A DNA stretch of 64,000 bases, taken from contig DBFL01000087.1 in assembly GCA_002294285.1 (NCBI GenBank), positions 6,732 to 70,731 of the forward strand, read 5' to 3'. Within the stretch, counting starts at the first letter, position 1. The number at the start of each line of letters is the position of its first letter. Positions 56,878 to 64,000 of the stretch are shown one piece after another. Both the position numbers and the translations under genes were made by a program. The notes under the pieces are model-generated. The model saw nothing but the letters and a program-made list of their open reading frames with translations. It was not told the origin of the DNA and searched no databases. This DNA is from Candidatus Neomicrothrix sp. UBA881. Its GTDB lineage: Bacteria > Actinomycetota > Acidimicrobiia > Acidimicrobiales > MedAcidi-G1.

Positions 56878-58419
56878 GTGTTTAAGCGAGACAAACAGCT
56901 AACAATAACTAGAACTCTTAATGACAAAGAATTAGCAGCATTAAGAGAACCTCGCAACGATCTCGTAGCTGAAAGGCCTGTTGGCGAAGATAGATATGAA
57001 TTGCTACACGGTCCCTTTTCAAAATACGAAAGAACAATCAGTGTAAATTCTGAATCCAAAGAAGTTAACCACGTTCATGAAACTTTCTCATGGCGGCTTT
57101 CGATTCCATTTTGGGGAGTCTTTTTTTCATTTTTGGTCGGAAAGTCACTACCCAAGAGATCGAAACCATGGTGGGCACCTCCAGATCGTCTAAATGAACG
57201 TTCCGCTAAAGTTTTAGGAATACTCGCCTGTGTTCAAGTAATTGACGGTTATCTGGGCTCTGTAATAACCCAAACAATAACCTTTGCGGCCGATGAATTT
57301 GACCACAGCTCTTCTGCACAAGGAATCACGCTTGCGGTTGTTCGCGTAGGTGTCCTGCTGTCTCTAGGGGTTCTTGTAATTGCAGACAAGAAAGGGCGTC
57401 GTAACGTACTTTTGCTTGCACTCGTACTTTCGATCATCACTACAGCTTTAGGTTCTTTTTCATCTGGACTTTGGTTTCTTGGAAGCACACAATTAATTGC
57501 TCGTGGCTTGACCACAGGAATGGGAATTTTAATAGGGGTAATTGCTGCTGAGGAGTTACCAAAAGGATCGAGAGCTTATGGGGTTAGCATGCTTTCATTA
57601 TCCGCAGCCTTGGGTGCAGGTATCTCAGTATGGGTATTGCCTATTGCTGACTTGAACGAAAAAGGTTGGAGAATTGTGTACCTGGTTCCACTACTCTTTT
57701 TGCTGCCATTGATTAAAGTCACTAAAAACCTTCCGGAATCACTGCGTTACCAGGCCAACTCAAAAACCCTCCCAAAAAACCCATCTAAATCGTCGGATGA
57801 AAATGAACCTTTCGTTAATAGACGTCTTTTCTTACTGGCTTCTGTAGGTTTTCTCCTTTTAATTTTTGCTGCACCTGCATCACAGTTTCAAAATGATTTT
57901 CTGAGAGAATACAGAGGATATTCCGCTTCGGGAATCACTGCTTATTGGCTTCTAACTTCAACCCCAGCGGGGATCGCTATATTTTTAGCCGGTCGTTTTG
58001 CGGATACCCACGGAAGAAAGAAAATCGCTACATCAGGCCTTTTGGGCGGAACACTTTTTATTGTTCTCAGTTACTACTTTTCCGGGATTTTAATGTGGAC
58101 CAGTCATTTATTCGGAGCTGTACTAGGTTCCCTTACAGTTGCGTTAGGCGTATATGGGCCGGAACTTTTCTCAACAAACCGAAGGGCTAGATCTAATGGT
58201 GTCATTGTCGCATTTAGTGTGTTGGGAAGTGCAACCGGTCTTCTGCTTGTAGGTTCGATGACTGACTTTTTCAATAGCTACGGTCATGCTTTTTCTATTA
58301 CAGCTGTTGGCCCAGTTTTTGCTGCAGTATTAGTGATGCTTAAATTTCCTGAAACTGCGAAAATCGAACTAGAAGATCTCAACCCGGGAGATGTAAGACC
58401 TGAAAATGATGGCGACTGA
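56878..58419 (+). CDS. MFS transporter with soluble N-terminal extension
   Basis: A 513-residue major facilitator protein starting at GTG 56878. About 90 charged residues precede the first long span (ERTISVNSESKEVNHVHETF...). The transport domain has motif A-like VIADKKGRRNVLLL between spans 2 and 3 and a second copy FADTHGRKKIATSG in the second half. This sugar/organic-acid-type layout has 12 spans. Substrate unknown. Confidence 0.86.
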   Translation: MFKRDKQLTITRTLNDKELAALREPRNDLVAERPVGEDRYELLHGPFSKYERTISVNSESKEVNHVHETFSWRLSIPFWGVFFSFLVGKSLPKRSKPWWAPPDRLNERSAKVLGILACVQVIDGYLGSVITQTITFAADEFDHSSSAQGITLAVVRVGVLLSLGVLVIADKKGRRNVLLLALVLSIITTALGSFSSGLWFLGSTQLIARGLTTGMGILIGVIAAEELPKGSRAYGVSMLSLSAALGAGISVWVLPIADLNEKGWRIVYLVPLLFLLPLIKVTKNLPESLRYQANSKTLPKNPSKSSDENEPFVNRRLFLLASVGFLLLIFAAPASQFQNDFLREYRGYSASGITAYWLLTSTPAGIAIFLAGRFADTHGRKKIATSGLLGGTLFIVLSYYFSGILMWTSHLFGAVLGSLTVALGVYGPELFSTNRRARSNGVIVAFSVLGSATGLLLVGSMTDFFNSYGHAFSITAVGPVFAAVLVMLKFPETAKIELEDLNPGDVRPENDGD

Positions 58420-58421
58420 AT

Positions 58422-59015
58422 TCAATTAAAAGAAGCCACCCAAGACTTTATTTGATCACTGATCGATTCCTCTAAACCTTTTAATCCGTGATCTGCTCCT
58501 TCAAACCACTTAGTTGTTACCGGACCGCGGATTTTTTTAACATGTTTTTGAAACTCTGACTTGGAACCAAATGGATCCTTTTCGCCAGAGATAAATAAAC
58601 ACGGAACTTCAATTTTGCCAAAATGACCTGTTCTAAGTTTTTCTGGCTCTTTTGGGGGATGCAACGGATAGCTGATAAGAATCAGCCCTATAGCAGGAAG
58701 CCCTTCTGCGACAGCCATTGAACACATTCGACCACCCATACTTCTACCTCCGAGAAGGAGGTTGCCTGCGTTTAATCCATATTTTTCTGCCATTTTGTTG
58801 GAAGCTTCAGCTATTGATTCAATCAATCTCGGAGCACGGTCAGGAGGAAATTTTCGCCCTTGTTCTACATATGGGAAATTCATTCTTTCTACAGGTAATG
58901 GAGCCATCTTTTTTTCGATAGCTACCAAGCTTTGATGATTTCGATCACTTCCTGCACCATGAGTCAGCATTATTCCCGAAGGTCTGGGCATTCGCCGATC
59001 GTATATTGATTTCAA
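58422..59015 (-). CDS. Alpha/beta hydrolase of the KANL3/Tex30 family
   Basis: A 197-residue small hydrolase from TTG 59015. It has the oxyanion segment LTHGAGSDRNH, the nucleophile elbow GGRSMGGRM, an Asp in ISGEKDPFG and a His in GADHGLKG, a complete triad. Members of this family act on short acyl or carbonyl esters, and the substrate is unknown. It converges on the MFS gene with 2 bases between. Confidence 0.87.
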   Translation of the reverse strand: MKSIYDRRMPRPSGIMLTHGAGSDRNHQSLVAIEKKMAPLPVERMNFPYVEQGRKFPPDRAPRLIESIAEASNKMAEKYGLNAGNLLLGGRSMGGRMCSMAVAEGLPAIGLILISYPLHPPKEPEKLRTGHFGKIEVPCLFISGEKDPFGSKSEFQKHVKKIRGPVTTKWFEGADHGLKGLEESISDQIKSWVASFN

Positions 59016-59059
59016 GCTAGTCGGTGGAATGTCGTAGCCGTAAGGAGCTAATATTTTTT

Positions 59060-60034
59060 ATGCAAGAAAATCAGTCTCACGCCGAAATGCTTGTTTCAAT
59101 GACTGGAAAGATGGTCATACCGGCAGAAGAATTTGCTGGTAGCAGTCGCCTTCATCCAAATGGAAAACCAAAAGGTGCTTTTCGGGATTCCTTGCGAAAG
59201 ATACCCAATTTCAGAAATTTTTTGTCAGTAACGCTGGGTTTGAGTTTTCCGCCTTTGATTGTTTGGCTAGTAGTCAGTTTTAGTCATCCTCTAACTTGGA
59301 TAATTGCGATAGTGGGAATGGCTTTAGCACAAAATCGTCTTTTTATTTTTCACCACGAAGCTGCGCATAGGCTACTTTTTTCTAATCGAAAATTTAATGA
59401 CTTTATTGGTATCCGTCTAATAGGATGGCTTACTTTTGGTTCAGGAAGCCATGGGTATCGAATAGGTCACATAAAACATCATAGGAATGAATTCGGCCCC
59501 GAGGAACCAGACTTTATTCTTTACAGTTTCTATCCAATCTCTAAAAGTTCAATGATCAGGAAGTTACTTCGGGATGTAAGTGGTATATCTGCCTTGAGAA
59601 TTATCAAACCAAGATTTAAACAACTTAAGAAAGCTAGACGTTTACGTTTAACGATTTCTTTTCTCTCTGGACAAATTAGTATCGCGATTTTATTCTGGCT
59701 TTTTTGCAGCCTGACAATGTATCTATTTCTTTGGCTGCTTCCGTGGGCATGTGTTTATCAACTCTTAAATAGGATCAGAGCGATTAGCGAGCATGGAGGA
59801 ATGACCCAATCTTCAGATAGACGTGAAACTACTCACTACGTCAAACAAAGTCGTATGGCAGCTTTTTTTATAACGCCTTTCAATGTCGGCTACCACCTAG
59901 CCCATCATGTGGACATGCTGGTTCCTTCTAAAAATCTTCCCATTCTGAACAAGGCACTTTTAGAAGATGGTTACATTACCTCTAGTCGTATTTGGCCTAA
60001 CTATCGCTCCCTTTGGAAAGCTTTAGTTAACTAA
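59060..60034 (+). CDS. Membrane fatty acid desaturase
   Basis: A 324-residue desaturase from ATG 59060, preceded by AAGGAG at 12 bases; a start at 59024 is also open. The three His clusters of the di-iron site are present: HHEAAH (98-103), HIKHH (137-141) and HLAHH near residue 285. Four hydrophobic segments are grouped in two pairs. It probably introduces double bonds into membrane lipids. It could also be a carotenoid or sphingolipid-type hydroxylase, which share these motifs. Confidence 0.9.
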   Translation: MQENQSHAEMLVSMTGKMVIPAEEFAGSSRLHPNGKPKGAFRDSLRKIPNFRNFLSVTLGLSFPPLIVWLVVSFSHPLTWIIAIVGMALAQNRLFIFHHEAAHRLLFSNRKFNDFIGIRLIGWLTFGSGSHGYRIGHIKHHRNEFGPEEPDFILYSFYPISKSSMIRKLLRDVSGISALRIIKPRFKQLKKARRLRLTISFLSGQISIAILFWLFCSLTMYLFLWLLPWACVYQLLNRIRAISEHGGMTQSSDRRETTHYVKQSRMAAFFITPFNVGYHLAHHVDMLVPSKNLPILNKALLEDGYITSSRIWPNYRSLWKALVN

Positions 60035-60050
60035 ATTGTTAATTTCTATT

Positions 60051-60806
60051 TCAGATCAAAATTCGCAAGACTTCAGATAATCCACCTGCTTGTAATCGAA
60101 TTTCTTCTTCATCAGCAGATCCTTCCGACAACAAAGCAACTAATTCAGCGGATCTATTGCCAATGTCATCCCACTGATTTGCTTCGATTCCAAAAGGAGG
60201 CCTGTGCTCAACTAGAACTGGAGTTAAACGTAGCAACTCTCCCACCCCAATATCATCTCGATAATCACGCCTCAGCCGATCACATGCGACAAAAACTTCA
60301 GTTAAAAGTGAATTGGCATCTAACCCCTCAAGGTCCGGACGTTCATCATTTACTACTTGGAATGCATCAAGTGCTGTTTCAACCGCTTCTTCATCAGATT
60401 CTTCAACTAAAAGTCCACCTCCTAAAACAAATTCATGGGGGATGCCAAGACGTACTAGTAGAGCGCTAAAGGAGGTCTGCTCAGAGTCTGACCATCCTGA
60501 TGTGTCATATTCAATTTTTTCGACTTCTGGTGCAAGTGTGGGTAGAGAAGTTGTTTCAGCTTCTTCAATTAATTGATCCACTAATTCCTCATCTTCTTCA
60601 CGAACCACCAAGGTAGCTCCCTGCCAAACATGAGGAACTTCTTTAAGAAGTAGCAACTGATCAAGAACCAATCGAGTTTCTCCTGCCCACTCATGCAGTT
60701 CATACTCGATTTCAGCAGCTGCAGTTTCTTCTACCTGATCTTTTCCCTCCGGTTCTAAAGAACGGTCAATTGGTTCACCTTTACCTTGCCTCTTCGACCA
60801 TTTCAT
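60051..60806 (-). CDS. Acidic protein with two DUF2007-like repeats
   Basis: A 251-residue very acidic soluble protein. Two similar alpha/beta units are seen: VLDQLLLLKEVPHVWQGATLVVREEDEELVDQLIEEAE (residues 46-85) and FSALLVRLGIPHEFVLGGGLLVEESDEEAVETALDAF (residues 110-147). Each has a helix, a short 'IPH' strand and a '[V/L]LVxEED' strand, as in putative signal-transducing DUF2007-like domains. A helical domain follows. No function known; divergent from glpX. Confidence 0.7.
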   Translation of the reverse strand: MKWSKRQGKGEPIDRSLEPEGKDQVEETAAAEIEYELHEWAGETRLVLDQLLLLKEVPHVWQGATLVVREEDEELVDQLIEEAETTSLPTLAPEVEKIEYDTSGWSDSEQTSFSALLVRLGIPHEFVLGGGLLVEESDEEAVETALDAFQVVNDERPDLEGLDANSLLTEVFVACDRLRRDYRDDIGVGELLRLTPVLVEHRPPFGIEANQWDDIGNRSAELVALLSEGSADEEEIRLQAGGLSEVLRILI

Positions 60807-60906
60807 TCTCTTATACTGGCATCTTTGCCTTCTAAAAAGCTAAACAGAGAATAATCCTTTATGCGAAATGCACAAGAACTTCCATAAGACGCTAACGTCG
60901 CATCTA

Positions 60907-61884
60907 ATGAGTAAGAAAGTTCAGACACCAGATAGAAACCTCGCCCTTGAACTTGTGAGAGTGACCGAGGCCGCTGCAATGGCTGCATCTAGATGGATGG
61001 GAAGAGGAGATAAAGAAGGAGCTGACGGTGAAGCGGTAAATGCTATGCGTCGAGTGTTAGATACCGTCAACATGGATGGAGTAGTTGTAATAGGAGAGGG
61101 TGAAAAAGATGAAGCTCCAATGCTATTCAACGGTGAACACTGTGGAAATGGAAATGACCCTGCAACAGATATTGCTGTTGACCCAATTGATGGAACGACC
61201 CTTACAGCCCTAGGGAGAGCAAACGCAATATCAGTCATAGCCGTTAGCGACAAGGGAACGATGTTTGATCCTGGACCTTGCGTATATATGGAGAAAATTG
61301 CCGTTGGACCTGGATGTGCAGATGCCATTGACTTAGCAAAATCGCCAACTGAGAACCTTCAAAATATTGCAGAAGCAAAAAATAAAACCGTCAGAGACCT
61401 TACCGCTGTAATCCTGGATCGAGATAGACACTCAGAGCTAATTGCTGAAGTCCGTGAGGCCGGTGCAAGAATACGTTTGATTTCTGATGGAGATGTTGCT
61501 GGTGCAATTTCTACCGCATGGCCTGAATCTGGAGCAGATGTTCTCTTCGGTGTAGGGGGTACCCCTGAGGGAGTTATTTCTGCTGCAGCTTTAAAATGTA
61601 TGGGTGGTGCACTTCAAGGCAGGTTATGGCCACGCAATGAGAAAGAAAGAAAAGCCGCTGAAGAGCAGGATTATGATTTAGAGAGAATTTTGGATCTTGA
61701 TGACTTGGTGTCAGGAAATAACTGTTTTTTTGCAGCCACCGGCATTACCGATGGAGACCTTCTTGAAGGCGTTCGCTATGCAGCAGGAATAGCACACACA
61801 GAATCACTTGTAATGCGCTCTAAATCTGGAACTGTTCGTCTAATCAAAACTCATCACCGGTTAGATGATATAGAACATGCATAA
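60907..61884 (+). CDS. glpX: Class II fructose-1,6-bisphosphatase
   Basis: A 325-residue GlpX from ATG 60907 ([36 protein letters not shown]); the frame from 60868 adds 13 residues of no family likeness. [20 protein letters not shown] and [21 protein letters not shown] contain the metal ligands. It runs gluconeogenesis in actinobacteria that lack class I FBPase. It converges on atpC. Confidence 0.95.
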   Translation: MSKKVQTPDRNLALELVRVTEAAAMAASRWMGRGDKEGADGEAVNAMRRVLDTVNMDGVVVIGEGEKDEAPMLFNGEHCGNGNDPATDIAVDPIDGTTLTALGRANAISVIAVSDKGTMFDPGPCVYMEKIAVGPGCADAIDLAKSPTENLQNIAEAKNKTVRDLTAVILDRDRHSELIAEVREAGARIRLISDGDVAGAISTAWPESGADVLFGVGGTPEGVISAAALKCMGGALQGRLWPRNEKERKAAEEQDYDLERILDLDDLVSGNNCFFAATGITDGDLLEGVRYAAGIAHTESLVMRSKSGTVRLIKTHHRLDDIEHA

Positions 61885-61900
61885 ATGTAAGAGTTAGTAC

Positions 61901-62299
61901 TTATACCTCAACTCCTGCTACACGGAGTCTTACTTCAGACCTTTCGAGTGAGGCAATTGCTTCTTGGTCTTCACTGTTTGATTGGATTAACTCCTTAGCT
62001 GAGACACGGGCTTCTTTAGCTCTTTCAATGTCAATCTCGTCAGCTGTTTCAGAAACATCTGACAAAATACTTACCTTTGTGCCTGCTACTTGTACAAAGC
62101 CTCTGTGAACAGCAAAAACATCTCTTTCTCCGTCCGGCCTTATCACCTCGACTGACCAGACAGAAAGAACTCCAATAAATGGAACATGACCAGGTTGAAA
62201 AGCTATATCTCCGCCTTCAACAGTTCGAGCAATGACCATCTCGGCTTCACCGCTATAAGAGATATCTTCTGGAGATACCAACTCCACTTGAAAAGTCAT
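61901..62299 (-). CDS. atpC: ATP synthase epsilon subunit
   Basis: A 132-residue F1 epsilon subunit: TFQVELVSPEDISYSGEAEMVIARTVEGGDIAFQPGHVPFIGVL forms the N-terminal beta sandwich and the last 45 residues form the helical hairpin. It is the last gene of the atp operon, 5 bases after atpD. Confidence 0.96.
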   Translation of the reverse strand: MTFQVELVSPEDISYSGEAEMVIARTVEGGDIAFQPGHVPFIGVLSVWSVEVIRPDGERDVFAVHRGFVQVAGTKVSILSDVSETADEIDIERAKEARVSAKELIQSNSEDQEAIASLERSEVRLRVAGVEV

Positions 62300-62304
62300 A
62301 TGTA

Positions 62305-64000
<1,696 letters not shown>

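Overview
The window looks like a chromosomal segment of a low-GC actinobacterium (low 40s % GC by eye), most probably an aquatic member of the Acidimicrobiia. Reasons: a WhiB regulator, a PASTA-domain Ser/Thr kinase, GatCAB, an IpdA/B/C/F steroid-ring gene set of mycobacterial type, a MurA with Asp in place of the catalytic Cys, and lipoproteins with Thr-rich linkers. No rRNA, tRNA, IS element, prophage or CRISPR array was recognised. The taxonomic placement is inference.

Layout: 0-1 kb, 5' part of lpdA (minus strand). 1.1-1.75 kb, a lipoprotein thioredoxin whose reading frame runs through one TGA exactly at the first Cys of the WCxxC motif. 1.8-7.6 kb, a beta-propeller lipoprotein and leuDCA, with a leucine-codon leader peptide and terminator in front of leuA. 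7.7-15.3 kb, S9 peptidase, aminotransferase, alcohol dehydrogenase, hemolysin-III protein, AzlCD exporter, low-Mr phosphatase and thioesterase. 15.3-23.9 kb, a steroid C/D-ring (HIP) degradation cluster: two acyl-CoA dehydrogenases, IpdC-, IpdB-, IpdA- and IpdF-like proteins, two more SDRs and an MBL hydrolase. 24-36 kb, mixed metabolism: epimerase, SnoaL-like protein, NUDIX, P-type ATPase, WhiB, MaoC-like hydratase, CaiB-type CoA transferase, aldehyde dehydrogenase, O-methyltransferase, thiolase. A Bcp-type peroxiredoxin here also has an in-frame TGA, at its peroxidatic Cys. 36-41.4 kb, ilvD and ilvBNC with a Val/Leu/Ile leader peptide and hairpins. 41.4-55 kb, MATE exporter, pknB-gatCAB, ligA, mnmA-iscS, rhomboid and a NifU domain. 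55-64 kb, murA, MFS transporter, hydrolase, desaturase, glpX and the end of the ATP synthase operon (atpG-D-C).

Main discovery: two unrelated redox proteins (1153-1752 + and 31207-31674 -) each keep an intact frame across a single TGA that replaces the catalytic cysteine, and each has a hairpin just downstream of the TGA that could act as a bacterial SECIS. The simplest reading is that this organism inserts selenocysteine and carries at least two selenoproteins, which standard gene calling would truncate or miss. The selABCD machinery is not in this window.

Other regulatory structure: two branched-chain amino-acid attenuators (leu and ilv), and a recurring start-site pattern of a TANNNT hexamer exactly six bases before an ATG/GTG (leaderless transcripts). 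One near-perfect palindrome contains two such promoters back to back, between pknB and a small membrane-anchored protein.
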